Shown one piece after another: positions 50,326 to 63,379 of a stretch of DNA of 64,000 bases. Source of the DNA: an uncultured Alphaproteobacteria bacterium (lineage in GTDB: Bacteria; Pseudomonadota; Alphaproteobacteria; Rhizobiales; Aestuariivirgaceae); NCBI GenBank assembly GCA_945957365.1, contig CAMFKI010000002.1:62001-126000 (forward strand). Reading direction: 5' to 3'. The position numbers were made by a program, and so were the translations under genes. Below the pieces are notes generated by a model. The model did not search any database. It was not told the DNA's origin and saw nothing but the letters and a program-made list of their open reading frames with translations. Numbering within the stretch: position 1 is the stretch's first letter; each line of letters opens with the position of its first letter.

Positions 50326-50805
50326 CTAGCCCCGCCAGTGCAGGACGCAGACGAGGGTGAAGAGCCGGCGCGCGGTATCGAAATCCACCTCCACCTTGCC
50401 GTTGAGGCGCTCCTTGAGGAGTTCGCTGCCCTCGTTGTGCAGGCCGCGCCGCGCCATGTCGATGGTCTCGATCTGGCTCGGCGTGGCGGTGCGGATCGCC
50501 TCGTAATAGCTTTCGCAGATCATGAAGTAGTCCTTCACGATGCGGCGGAACGGCGACATCGAAAGACCGATCAGGGTGAGCCGCTCCTCGGCCTCGTTCA
50601 GCACGTCGAAGATCAGCCGGCCGTCGGCGGTCGAGAGCTTGAGGCGGTAGGGGCCTTCGGGGTTCGCCAGCAAGGTGAAGCTGTTGTCCTCCACGAGGTC
50701 GTAGATCGCCACGCGCCGCTCGTGCTCGGCCTCGGGCGAGGGGCCGGGGCCGATGGTGGCATCGAGTTCGACCGCGGCGAGGCGGGATTTCGGTTTGTCC
50801 GTCAT
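50326..50805 (-). CDS. UPF0262 family protein
   Basis: [32 protein letters not shown]...[47 protein letters not shown]. Confidence 0.88.
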   Translation of the reverse strand: MTDKPKSRLAAVELDATIGPGPSPEAEHERRVAIYDLVEDNSFTLLANPEGPYRLKLSTADGRLIFDVLNEAEERLTLIGLSMSPFRRIVKDYFMICESYYEAIRTATPSQIETIDMARRGLHNEGSELLKERLNGKVEVDFDTARRLFTLVCVLHWRG

Positions 50806-50901
50806 GGCGGGAGAATAGCCGGGGGAGGGGCCAGGAGGCTAGGGCGACGAGAGGATGGAGGAATGTTCCCCTCCCGCTTTCGAAATCTCAAAAATGCGGC
50901 C

Positions 50902-51342
50902 TCACGCCGGTTCGTCTTCCGCTTCGTCCTCGATGTCGTGGTGCGGCACGGCGATCGCCGCCCAGGCGGGTCCGAGGTCGGACATCTGGCATTCGAGGCA
51001 CTCGACCGAGAGGCGGATGGTGGCGCCTTCGGCGAAGGCCAGCAGCACCTCGCCCGACGGCGCATCGAGTTCGGCGAAGGTGACGGAGAGCAGCGACAGC
51101 ACCTCGTCCTTCTCCAGGTGGCTCATGTTCAGCGTCTTGACCTTGAGCACGCGGTCGAAATGCAGCCCGGTGCGGCGGCGCTGCGGCGTTTCGGCATCGT
51201 CCCAGGCGAAGCGGTTGGCGAGCAGCACGAACTGCCGGCGCTTGCGGTCATAACTCATGTCGCCGGCCAGCAGGACGGCATCCTGCATCTGGGCGGAGAT
51301 GATGGCGAGGTCCTCGCTGTCGAGGGCGGTGAGGCGGAGCAT
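50902..51342 (-). CDS. DUF2948 family protein
   Basis: LRLTALDSEDLAIISAQMQDAVLLAGDMSYDRKRRQFVLLANRFAW; adjacent to murA. Confidence 0.85.
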   Translation of the reverse strand: MLRLTALDSEDLAIISAQMQDAVLLAGDMSYDRKRRQFVLLANRFAWDDAETPQRRRTGLHFDRVLKVKTLNMSHLEKDEVLSLLSVTFAELDAPSGEVLLAFAEGATIRLSVECLECQMSDLGPAWAAIAVPHHDIEDEAEDEPA

Positions 51343-51348
51343 CGTGGG

Positions 51349-52635
<1,287 letters not shown>

Positions 52636-52725
52636 CTTGTGTTCCCCTGCTCGGCAGGCAGCCCGGGAATCACTCCCGGGCAGGTCCATCCTGCCCCGAA
52701 CTCGCCGCTAACAAGCACAGATGGC

Positions 52726-52908
52726 TCAATTGGGGCAACCGTCCTCGTCGGGCGGCGTTCCGGGGACGTTTGGGGCTTCGTCGGCCGCTGCCTGCTCGAT
52801 GGCCTTGTCCTGGGCCCTGGCCTGCGCCTTGCGCCGGCCGATATTGGCCTTCAGCGCCCGGGCGAGGCGCGCCCTGCGGGCATCGGAGGATGGTTTTTCG
52901 GTAGCCAT
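52726..52908 (-). CDS. Small basic conserved hypothetical protein
   Basis: 60 aa: MATEKPSSDARRARLARALKANIGRRKAQARAQDKAIEQAAADEAPNVPGTPPDEDGCPN. Confidence 0.55.
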   Translation of the reverse strand: MATEKPSSDARRARLARALKANIGRRKAQARAQDKAIEQAAADEAPNVPGTPPDEDGCPN

Positions 52909-52999
52909 GACAGGGTTTTCGGCCGGCCTCGGTGAATCGTCAAGCCGACGGGGTTGCGCAACCCCTCCCGCTGTGGCATGTGTCCGCCCGCTTTGGTGC

Positions 53000-53074
<75 letters not shown>

Positions 53075-53095
53075 TTTCCCAGCACAATCAAAGTC

Positions 53096-54619
53096 TCAGG
53101 CGGCGCCTGGCGGCAGCAGCGGTGCGACGGCGGTGGCCATGTCGGCGATGACCGACGTCCAGTCGCCGGGGCGCGGCTGGCGGAACAGGCGCATGGTGGG
53201 GTACCACGGGCTGTCGCCGCGCTGCAGCTGCCAGCGCCAGTCGGGCACCGCCTTGAGGGCCACGAAGGTGCGGGCGCCGAGCGCGCCGGCGAGGTGGGCG
53301 ATCGCGGTGTCGCAGGTGACCACCAGGTCCGAGGCCGCGATCACCGCCGCCGTGTCGAGGAAGGCGTCGGGGCCGGCGTCGAAATCATTCCCGGGCAATT
53401 CGATCGCGAGCTTGCCGGGCACGGCGTCGAGCTGCTCCCGGGTCACGCCCTTCTGCAACGCGATCAGCCGCACACCGGGAATGGCCGCGAGCGGGCGCAA
53501 GTCGGTGACGTCGAAGGAGCGGCCAAGCGCCGTGTTGTCGCCCTGCCAGCACACCGCGATGCGGAAGCCCGCCGTTCCGAGGTGGCTGCGCCAGCGCAGC
53601 AGGCGCTGCGGTTCGGGCGTGAGGTAGGGCACGCGGCGGGGAATGCTGTCGAGCCGGGTGCCATGCCAGCGCATGGCGGAGAGCAGGCCCAGCCGCAGGT
53701 CATAGACAGCCCCGGTGTCGCCGTCGTCGACCAGCGTGGCGAAGGCGTCGAGCCGCGACATGAGGGCGCGCAGTGCGGGCTGCGGCGAGAAGAACACCCG
53801 CGCCCCGATGTCGGAAAGAAGCCGCAGGTAGCGGCAGAACTGGATGGTGTCGCCGAGGCCCTGTTCCCAGTGCACCAGCACGCGCTTGCCGAGGAGCGGG
53901 ACCTCCGGCGTCAGCGCCGGAAGATCGGCGCGCGGCGTGCGTGCCGCACCCGACGGCAGCCTGGTGCGCCATTCATAGGCCTCGAGCCCGCGGGCGAAAT
54001 CGCCGAGCAGAAGCAGGGTCGAGGCGCGGCCGAACTGCGCCTCCGCATCCCTGGGGTCGAGCGCCAGGGCGCGGTCATAGCCGGCGAGCGCCTCGCCAAA
54101 GCGGCCGAGTTCATGCAGCGCGTTGGCGCGATTGGCATGGGCCGCCGCGAGGCCGGGCTTCAGCACCAGCGCGCGGTCATAGTCGTGCAGCGCCTGCTGG
54201 CGGTCGCCCAGCGCCTTGAAGGCATTGCCGCGGTTGACATGGGCCTCGGCGAAATCGCTGTCGAGGTCGATCGCCCGGTCAAAGCAGCACAGCGCATCGG
54301 CGAGCGACTTGCGGCCATAGAACAGCGCGCCGAGGCTGTTGTAGGTGACGGCACTGGCGGGATCGGCGGCGAGCGAGCGGGTGATGCAGTCCTGCGCCTC
54401 ACGCAGATTCCCGGTCTGCAGATAGGTGATGCCGATCTGGTGCAGCGCCCTGGCGTGGTCCGGCCGCTCGCGCAGCACCGACTGGTAGAGCGAGCGGGCG
54501 GTGAGCGTGTCGCCCTGCATGTGAAGCTGGCGGGCCTGCTGGTAGCGCTGCTCGGCATCGCGCACCGGCGCGGCGCCGAAGCTGAAACCGACATTCACGA
54601 TCCGGATATTCGTTGCCAT
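53096..54619 (-). CDS. TPR-repeat protein with C-terminal glycosyltransferase-like domain
   Basis: Several TPR units (AVTYNSLGALFYGRKSLADALCCFDRAIDL) then VLVHWEQGLGDTIQFCRYL and DLVVTCDTAIAHLAGALGARTFVAL. Confidence 0.87.
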   Translation of the reverse strand: MATNIRIVNVGFSFGAAPVRDAEQRYQQARQLHMQGDTLTARSLYQSVLRERPDHARALHQIGITYLQTGNLREAQDCITRSLAADPASAVTYNSLGALFYGRKSLADALCCFDRAIDLDSDFAEAHVNRGNAFKALGDRQQALHDYDRALVLKPGLAAAHANRANALHELGRFGEALAGYDRALALDPRDAEAQFGRASTLLLLGDFARGLEAYEWRTRLPSGAARTPRADLPALTPEVPLLGKRVLVHWEQGLGDTIQFCRYLRLLSDIGARVFFSPQPALRALMSRLDAFATLVDDGDTGAVYDLRLGLLSAMRWHGTRLDSIPRRVPYLTPEPQRLLRWRSHLGTAGFRIAVCWQGDNTALGRSFDVTDLRPLAAIPGVRLIALQKGVTREQLDAVPGKLAIELPGNDFDAGPDAFLDTAAVIAASDLVVTCDTAIAHLAGALGARTFVALKAVPDWRWQLQRGDSPWYPTMRLFRQPRPGDWTSVIADMATAVAPLLPPGAA

Positions 54620-54723
54620 TGCCCGACCTGCCCTCCGCGCGCCATTAAGGCGGCGGCGGAGGTTTCGTCTACATCAGAGTGCCTGGCGCGGGTGCGGCCA
54701 AGCGACCGGACGGCAAGTGTGGC

Positions 54724-56013
54724 TCAGAACGGCGAGAGGCTGGCGTTGGGCGTGCCGAGCCCCGTCGGGCCGTCATAGCCCACGCCGGCGTTGCACAGAT
54801 AGCTGGGGCTGCAGCCGGTGCCGTTGCTGCCCGAGGTCACGTCCTTCAGCGCGGCGGCCTGGGAATAGAGGTTGGCGCCGTAGCCGGTGATCGGCTGGTT
54901 GCGCTGGCCGATGATGCCGGCGATGATCGGCGCGCTGACGCTGGTTCCGCCAAACTGATAGACATAGGCGCCGAACGTCACGGCCACGCCGGTGTTGGGA
55001 TCGGCCACGGCCGAGACGTCGGACACGACGCGTCCCGAGCAGCCTGCCGCCGGCAGCGGAGTCTGCCACGCCATGTGCGGATAGACCGAGCTGCAGCCGC
55101 TGCCCGCGCCCGACCACGCCGTCTGCGACCATGTGCCGGACGCGTACTTCAGGCTGGTGCCGCCGACCGCGAGCACGTAGGGCGCCGAGGCCGGGAACTC
55201 GACGCCGAGGCCACCGTCGCCGGAACTGACGGTGATGGCGATGTTCGGCGCGATCTTGCCGGTGTAGCCGTTGACCACGGCGGTGTTCGGCGAATAGGAC
55301 GCCGCATACATGCTCGAGTTCGCTTCACCGCCGCCATAGCTGTTGGAGATGGCGACGACGCCCGACAGCTTGCTCGCCGTCACTTCGGCGGCCGCGAGGC
55401 TGGTCATGCTGGCGGAATTGGCCTCCACCAGCACGATGTTGCAGTAGGGGCAGAGCGCACTCACCATCTGCAGGTCGAGGGCCGATTCCTGCGACCATCC
55501 GGTGTTGTTCATGGGATAGTTGCCGGCAACGCCCGCCTGGTTGAGCTTGGTGAAGCGCACGCAATTGCTGCTGACGCCGGCCGAGCACAGCGGCGGCAGC
55601 GCGTTGATCTGGCGGTACTTGGCAAGGTCGGTGGCGGCATTGCGGTAGCCATAGGCATCGACCACCGCGACAGTGGGCGTGGTGGTGGGGGCGACGGTTC
55701 CGGTGGGGGGCGCGGGCATGCTGGAGCTGCCGTAATAGGCCGCCCACAGGTCACGCGCGTAATAGGGCACGGCACCCGTCGTCGTCAGGTTGGACTGGCG
55801 CAGCGTCCTGACCAGCGCATGGCCGGCGGAGTCGGTGGCGATTTCGGCATGGCAGCGCGTGCTGTCGCTGTCGACCGGCACATCGCAGACCCGCCGGTGG
55901 AAGCCATGGCCCTGCGGCCCTGCGGCCGGCGCCTGCTGGGCGAGGCCCATGGTCACCGACAGGAGAACGGCGGCGGATGCGATCACGGCGGAGTGCAGGA
56001 ACCTGGCGAACAT
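54724..56013 (-). CDS. Secreted S53 (sedolisin)-like serine peptidase
   Basis: Signal peptide; catalytic-type motifs WSQESALDLQM (E/D), VSSGDGG, GGTSVSAPIIAGI (Ser). Confidence 0.82.
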   Translation of the reverse strand: MFARFLHSAVIASAAVLLSVTMGLAQQAPAAGPQGHGFHRRVCDVPVDSDSTRCHAEIATDSAGHALVRTLRQSNLTTTGAVPYYARDLWAAYYGSSSMPAPPTGTVAPTTTPTVAVVDAYGYRNAATDLAKYRQINALPPLCSAGVSSNCVRFTKLNQAGVAGNYPMNNTGWSQESALDLQMVSALCPYCNIVLVEANSASMTSLAAAEVTASKLSGVVAISNSYGGGEANSSMYAASYSPNTAVVNGYTGKIAPNIAITVSSGDGGLGVEFPASAPYVLAVGGTSLKYASGTWSQTAWSGAGSGCSSVYPHMAWQTPLPAAGCSGRVVSDVSAVADPNTGVAVTFGAYVYQFGGTSVSAPIIAGIIGQRNQPITGYGANLYSQAAALKDVTSGSNGTGCSPSYLCNAGVGYDGPTGLGTPNASLSPF

Positions 56014-56229
56014 GCTGAACCTCGGGAAAACAGCGGGACGATGGGCGGAACTGCGGATGACGGGCAGGCATTGCGCCCGAAGCCGCCAAAACTAAGGCTT
56101 ACTGCAAAATAAACCTTGCTTGGCCGCTTGGCCAGTTCGCAAATCGGCGCAGGCGCCCGGTGCGCGCGCTATTTATGTCAAGTTTTGTAACTTAAAGACG
56201 TGGATTGGGCGCCGCCGCGCGGCGCGGTC

Positions 56230-56526
56230 TCAGCCGGTGCTGCCGCTGGTCACCTGGCAGGCCGCCCCGTCATGCGACCTGACGGTGATTTTCGTTCCGC
56301 TCTGGACCACGTCGAGGATGGCGGTGCCGACGCGGACCTGCCAGGCGTTGGCGCTCAGCTGCTGGATGGATGCCTTCTTGCTTTTGATCTTCACCTTGCC
56401 CGTGCCGTTCGACGTCACGTCGAAGCCGCTCGCACAGGTGGCGGTGAAGAAGGGTACCTCCGCCAGCGCCGGGGTGGCGAGGGTGACGAGGGCGGCAGCG
56501 ACAAGGGTGAAGGCGATCAGCTTCAT
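56230..56526 (-). CDS. Small secreted protein of unknown function
   Basis: Signal peptide MKLIAFTLVAAALVTLATPALA; 98 aa. Confidence 0.6.
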   Translation of the reverse strand: MKLIAFTLVAAALVTLATPALAEVPFFTATCASGFDVTSNGTGKVKIKSKKASIQQLSANAWQVRVGTAILDVVQSGTKITVRSHDGAACQVTSGSTG

Positions 56527-56634
56527 GAGGTCTGCTCCTGGCGGCGGCGGGACGCCTGCACGCTGAAGGCGCCATCTTATGCCGGCCGCCCCGGTGCGCT
56601 TCAAGCGCCAGCCCGCCGCAGGTTCGGCTGCACG

Positions 56635-57198
56635 TCATGGCAGGGGAAAGCGCCTGCTCAGAAAGCGCGAGCCGGCAAGCCCGAAGCGCCACGGCATCTC
56701 CGCGGCGCGGCTGATGCCGATGCGCGGGCCGGTGAGCAGCGGCGGCTCCGCCATCATGCGGCGGAGTGCGAAGGGTTCGGCCAGCAGCGACATCCCGTCC
56801 TGCGCAGCGGTGACGGCGAGCGCCGCGGCGAGCTTGCCCGGGCCTGAGCACAGGGCGCGGGGATCGGCTGTGCCGCGGCGCGCCGCCATGGCGTCGAGGC
56901 CCCTTGTCGGCTCGAGGGCGCGCAGCAGGACCGCCGCGCCCGGCAGGCACACCGCATTGAGGCACCAGTGCATGCCGTAGATGCGATAGACATAGGCCGT
57001 GCCGGGTTCTCCGAACATGGCGGCATTGCGCGCCGTGGGCCCGCGGAAACTGTGCGAGGCCGGGTCATCGGGCAGATAGGCCTCGGTCTCGACGATGACG
57101 CCGGCGGCATCGCCGCAGGCGAGTTCGAGCCCGATCATGTCGGCGGCGACGAGGCGGGCATCGCGCGCGAAGAAATGGCTCCCCGGCATTTCGCTCAT
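56635..57198 (-). CDS. 3-methyladenine DNA glycosylase (AAG/MPG family)
   Basis: [79 protein letters not shown]. Start may be 57249. Confidence 0.92.
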   Translation of the reverse strand: MSEMPGSHFFARDARLVAADMIGLELACGDAAGVIVETEAYLPDDPASHSFRGPTARNAAMFGEPGTAYVYRIYGMHWCLNAVCLPGAAVLLRALEPTRGLDAMAARRGTADPRALCSGPGKLAAALAVTAAQDGMSLLAEPFALRRMMAEPPLLTGPRIGISRAAEMPWRFGLAGSRFLSRRFPLP

Positions 57199-57286
57199 GT
57201 GCAGGGAACCTGTGGCGCGCGATGGCGTTCCCTGTCCTTCACCCGTCATGTTCGACACCTCACGGTCACAGGGAGCCAGCTTGCCG

Positions 57287-57595
57287 ATGAACCAGGCCAA
57301 TCTCCAGCTCGAAGGTTTGCTGATGGCGGTGGCAGCACTCAACCGCATGCTGGTGGAGAAGGGCGTCGTCTCCGCCCATGAGGTGGACGCGGCGCTGCAC
57401 CGGGCCGAGGCGCGCATCACCTCGGATGACCGCTTCCTCGATGCCGACATCGGCCTCGCCAACCGCGATGCGATGTGCTTTCCGATCCGCCTGCTGCGCC
57501 TCGCCAATGGCGACGAGGACTGCGCCGCCGTGGGCTTCAGTGAACTCGCCCGCCAGGTGGGGCTGACGAAGCAGCCCTATAACGACCAGCGCTGA
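57287..57595 (+). CDS. Small conserved hypothetical protein
   Basis: [44 protein letters not shown]...; immediately upstream of the flavoprotein gene. Confidence 0.6.
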   Translation: MNQANLQLEGLLMAVAALNRMLVEKGVVSAHEVDAALHRAEARITSDDRFLDADIGLANRDAMCFPIRLLRLANGDEDCAAVGFSELARQVGLTKQPYNDQR

Positions 57596-57600
57596 GCGAC

Positions 57601-58533
57601 GTGACCAGCCCCGCCGCACGAAACGAGGTCGACTGCGTCGTGGTGGGCGGCGGACCCGCGGGGCTCACCGCGGCGATCTATCTGGCCCGCTTCCATCTTT
57701 CGGTGGCGCTGTTCGACGACGGCCGCAGCCGGGCCGCACTCATTCCCGTGACCCACAATCTCGGCGGCTTTCCGGTGGGCGTGGGCGGGCCCGATCTCTT
57801 GCGCCGCATGCGCTTCCAGGCCGAAAGCTTCGGCGCCGCGATCAGCCCTGCCACCGTCGACGCGATCGCCCGGCGCGACGGCGGCGGCTTCAGCATCGCG
57901 GCCGGCGGCGAACAGCTGGCCGCGCACAAGGTGCTGCTGGCCACCGGCGTGGTCAACCTGCCGCCCCCCATGACCGTGGAGGAACACGACGATGCCCTGC
58001 GCCGCGGCCTGCTGCGCTATTGCCCGGTCTGCGATGGCCATGAGGTGACCGACCGCGCCATCGCGGTGCTGGGCAGCGGCGCACATGGCATCGCCGAGGC
58101 GCAGTTCCTGCGCAGCTTCTCGGCCCGCGTCACGCTGGTGGCGCCGCATGGCCCCCACCGCTTCACGCCCGATGAACGGGAGCAGCTGGCGCATTGGAAC
58201 ATTGCCTGGCGCGATGGCCCGGTGGAAGCGATCGCACCGCTGCAGCGCCAGGTCGAATTGCGCATCATGGGCGACTGGCAGCGTTTCGACACGCTTTATG
58301 TGGCGCTCGGCACCGAGCTGCGCTCCGAGCTGGCGCGCGGTGCCGGCGCACAGACCGCGACGGATGGCGCGGTGCTGGTCGACCGCCACCAGATGACCTC
58401 GCTCGACGGGCTCTATGCGGCGGGCGACGTGGTGAAGGGCCTCGACCAGATCGCCACCGGCATGGGCCAGGCGGCGATCGCCGCCACGGCGATGCGCAAT
58501 GCCATCTGCGAGGCCAGGCCGCTGCGGCGCTGA
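57601..58533 (+). CDS. Thioredoxin-reductase-like NAD(P)/FAD-dependent oxidoreductase
   Basis: VVGGGPAGLTAAIYLARFHLSVALFDDG, CPVCDGHEVTDRAIAVLGSG, GLYAAGDVVKGLDQIATGMGQAAIAA. Confidence 0.9.
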   Translation: MTSPAARNEVDCVVVGGGPAGLTAAIYLARFHLSVALFDDGRSRAALIPVTHNLGGFPVGVGGPDLLRRMRFQAESFGAAISPATVDAIARRDGGGFSIAAGGEQLAAHKVLLATGVVNLPPPMTVEEHDDALRRGLLRYCPVCDGHEVTDRAIAVLGSGAHGIAEAQFLRSFSARVTLVAPHGPHRFTPDEREQLAHWNIAWRDGPVEAIAPLQRQVELRIMGDWQRFDTLYVALGTELRSELARGAGAQTATDGAVLVDRHQMTSLDGLYAAGDVVKGLDQIATGMGQAAIAATAMRNAICEARPLRR

Positions 58534-58546
58534 CGTTGCCGGGCCA

Positions 58547-59098
58547 CTAGTCCGCGCCGGAGTTCAGCAATCCGCTGCGGTGGCTGGCGCGCCAGGCCTC
58601 CGGCGTTTCGAACCGGCCCTGCCAGATGCCACGCTTCGCGGCGCGCGCGTCTTCCTGGGTGGCAAGATGATCGAGGCCGTGGCGGGTATAGGCAACGGCC
58701 CAGCCCGACCGCACCATCGCGTCGTTGAGGTTGACATTGCCGGCGCTGCATTCGGACACGGAGCGGCCATAGCGGTCGGTGTCGAGCACCTGGCAGGTGA
58801 CGGTGGCGTTGCCGATGAGGCGGCGCAGTTCGTCGCGCGCCGCGCGTCCGCAGGCATATTCGGCGCCGTCGCGGCCCCAGCAGGTCTGGAACAGTTCCGG
58901 CGCGTCGATGGCGTGGAGGCGATAGTCCGTGCCGTCCTTGCGCAGCGAATCGCCGTCAATCGCGGTGAAGCGGCCGGTCTCCTCCGGCAGCAGGCCGAGG
59001 TTGCGCGCCGCGAAGGTGATGGCGGCGAGCAGCAGCAGCATCAGGGCGCCCTCGGCGAGGCTGCGCCACCACGGGCGCCGCGCGCGCCACGGCCTCAC
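58547..59098 (-). CDS. Thermonuclease (SNase)-family protein with N-terminal TM
   Basis: IDGDSLRKDGTDYRLHAIDAPELFQTC, CQVLDTDRYGRSVSECSAGNVNLNDAMVRSGWAVAYTRH. Confidence 0.85.
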   Translation of the reverse strand: MRPWRARRPWWRSLAEGALMLLLLAAITFAARNLGLLPEETGRFTAIDGDSLRKDGTDYRLHAIDAPELFQTCWGRDGAEYACGRAARDELRRLIGNATVTCQVLDTDRYGRSVSECSAGNVNLNDAMVRSGWAVAYTRHGLDHLATQEDARAAKRGIWQGRFETPEAWRASHRSGLLNSGAD

Positions 59099-59544
59099 CG
59101 CGACCAGCGCCTGGCCGCGTCGTCGTCGCTGTCCTTGGCGGCTACCCAGCTGGCGCCCTGGTCATTCTCCTCGAGCTTCCAGAACGGCGCCTTGGTCTTC
59201 AGCCAGTCGATGAGGAAGTGGCAGGCCTCGAAGGCGGCCTCGCGGTGGGCCGAGGCGGCGATCACCAGCACGATGTCCTCGCCCGGCTCCAGCCGGCCAT
59301 GGCGGTGCACGATGAGCGTGGCATCGAGCGGCCAACGCCGGTTGGCCTCGGCCTCGATGTCGGCCAGCGCCTTCTCGGTCATGCCGGGGTAATGTTCGAG
59401 CGTCATGGCGCGGACGTCGCTGCCCTCCGACAGGTCGCGCACCGTGCCGAGGAACATCACGGTGCCGCCGATGCCGGGGCGGCCCCGCTTCAGTTCGGCC
59501 AATTCGAAGCCCGGGTCGAAGGGCTGCTGCTGCACGCGGATCAT
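59095..59544 (-). CDS. moaE: Molybdopterin synthase catalytic subunit
   Basis: IGGTVMFLGTVRDLSEGSDVRAMTLEHYPGMTEKAL, RHGRLEPGEDIVLVIAASAHREAAFEACHFLIDWLKTKAPFWKLE. Confidence 0.94.
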   Translation of the reverse strand: MIRVQQQPFDPGFELAELKRGRPGIGGTVMFLGTVRDLSEGSDVRAMTLEHYPGMTEKALADIEAEANRRWPLDATLIVHRHGRLEPGEDIVLVIAASAHREAAFEACHFLIDWLKTKAPFWKLEENDQGASWVAAKDSDDDAARRWSR

Positions 59545-59575
59545 GTGACTGTCATGCCCCTGCTGGCCCTCCGGT

Positions 59576-61339
59576 TCAATTGCCTTGCGCCGGCGGCACG
59601 TCCTGCAGGCGGGCGAAGCCGCCTTCCGGATTCTTCAGGATGTCGGGGATGTCGGGATAGATCCTGGGCTTCCCCCAGGGGCCGCGGGCGATCACCGCCA
59701 CCGGCAGCATGGGCTGGCCGTTGACCAGCGCATTGGCCGACACCGCGATCCCCTGGCGCAGCACGTCGATCAGGCCCTCGACGGTGAAGAGCGTGGCCGG
59801 CCCCTCGATCTTGAAATTCCGGAAGGTGGCGATGCCGTCGGCGATGGCCGCCTCGCCCGACAGGTGATCGAAGGGCGTTGCGCCGGGGGCGGCAGACCAG
59901 CCATCGAGGATCTTTTGCTTGGCGGCCTGCGCCAGCCCGGCGAAATCCGTACCCGCGATGCGGCCGTTGATGAGGTCGATGCTGGCCGTGCCCTTGAGGG
60001 TGCCGGTCAGTTCCTCCTGCGTGGTTCCCGCGGCGGTGACGTCGGTGGCCATCGACCCCGTCCCGGTCAGCTGGGTCACGCCGGTGAGGGCGCCGAGCAA
60101 CGGCTGGGCGGCGGCGTCCTCGGCATCGAGCTTCAGGGCGACGCTCGGCGGAATGGCGGTGGCGTCGGCCTTGGCCGTGAAGGCCAGCGTGCCGTCGTCG
60201 GGCAAGGAGGAGGCAGCGTCGACCTGCAGCTTGCCGCCGGTGAGTGTCAGCTTGAGTTGGGTCGGACCGGCGGTGAAGGCGCCGAAGCTTAGGCTGCGGC
60301 CCTCCAAACTCACCTCGGCGTCGAAGCTTTTCAGCACGGCGAAGGGCAGCGGCAGGCGGCCCCAGTCGCCACCCTTTGCGCCGGCGGCCGGCAGGAAGGG
60401 ATCGAGCCACATGGCATCGGCGGTGAGGCCGGCCTGCAGCTTGGGCTGGTCGTTGCGCAGGTCCACCGCGAGGTCGCCGGCGGCGTGGAAGGCGCCGAGC
60501 GCAAAGGTGGCATTGCGGATGGCGAAGGCCCGGCCGGCGGTATCGAGCGCACCGTCGATGGCGATGGGGCCGGGCACCGTCGCGCCGTCGGGCAGGGGCA
60601 GGCCGAGAAGCCGCAGGCCGGGGCCGGGCGTGGCGCTCGACAGGCTCACCGGACCGGCGAGGCTCAGCACGTTGGCGGTGGACAGCCGGCCGCTGAAATT
60701 GGCGTCGCCGTCATCCGCTGCCAGCGCCAGTTCGAGCGGCGAGCCATCGGCGTTGACGCGGGCCAGCGACTTGAGGTCGGCGTCGATGCGCACCAGGCGG
60801 CCATTGATGACCGCGGTGCCGGCGAAGGCCGCGCCGCCATCGGCGCGGAGGTCGAGCTCGCCGTCGACATGGTCGAGCTGCATGGCCTGGCTGTTGCGGG
60901 CATCGAAATAGCGCAGGCTCGCCTGTTCCAGCGTCACCGCGACGGGGCCCGGCGTGAAGCCGGGGAAATCCCAGCTCGCGGCCCCCCGCTCGTTGATCAG
61001 CAGCGCGACCTCCGCCCCGGTCAGGGTGAGGTGCGTGAGGTCGGGCCGCCGGGTGAGGAGCTGGCCCAGGCTCACCGGGATGGTCAGCGACTTGGCGGTG
61101 AGGACGCTGTCGTCGTCGGGCGTGGCGCCCGAAAGTTCGGCGCCGTCGAGGCGGACGGCGAGTGGCGACAGCGTGAGGTGGGCGCCGTCCTTGGCCGTCA
61201 GGCTGCGGCCCAGCTGCTGCCGGGCCAGCGTCTCCACCCCGCCCGCCACCCAGCGCGGCGCCAGCAGGAAGACGCAAGCCACCGCGATGGCCAGCAGGGC
61301 AATCGCGGCGAGACCCGCAACCAGTCGTCGGTCGTGCAT
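59576..61339 (-). CDS. AsmA-family protein
   Basis: N-terminal TM, AsmA-like domain, LTGTGSMATDVTAAGTTQEELTGTLKGTASIDLINGRIAGTDFAGLAQAAK. Confidence 0.85.
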   Translation of the reverse strand: MHDRRLVAGLAAIALLAIAVACVFLLAPRWVAGGVETLARQQLGRSLTAKDGAHLTLSPLAVRLDGAELSGATPDDDSVLTAKSLTIPVSLGQLLTRRPDLTHLTLTGAEVALLINERGAASWDFPGFTPGPVAVTLEQASLRYFDARNSQAMQLDHVDGELDLRADGGAAFAGTAVINGRLVRIDADLKSLARVNADGSPLELALAADDGDANFSGRLSTANVLSLAGPVSLSSATPGPGLRLLGLPLPDGATVPGPIAIDGALDTAGRAFAIRNATFALGAFHAAGDLAVDLRNDQPKLQAGLTADAMWLDPFLPAAGAKGGDWGRLPLPFAVLKSFDAEVSLEGRSLSFGAFTAGPTQLKLTLTGGKLQVDAASSLPDDGTLAFTAKADATAIPPSVALKLDAEDAAAQPLLGALTGVTQLTGTGSMATDVTAAGTTQEELTGTLKGTASIDLINGRIAGTDFAGLAQAAKQKILDGWSAAPGATPFDHLSGEAAIADGIATFRNFKIEGPATLFTVEGLIDVLRQGIAVSANALVNGQPMLPVAVIARGPWGKPRIYPDIPDILKNPEGGFARLQDVPPAQGN

Positions 61340-61436
61340 CGGAAACTCCTGAAATCGCGCCGCTTTTGGGCGGGACTTGCGGCCCTTCTGTGACATGACT
61401 AGAGCCAAGCCGAACCGCCACTCCGGAGTGCCTTAC

Positions 61437-63377
<1,941 letters not shown>

Positions 63378-63379
63378 GG

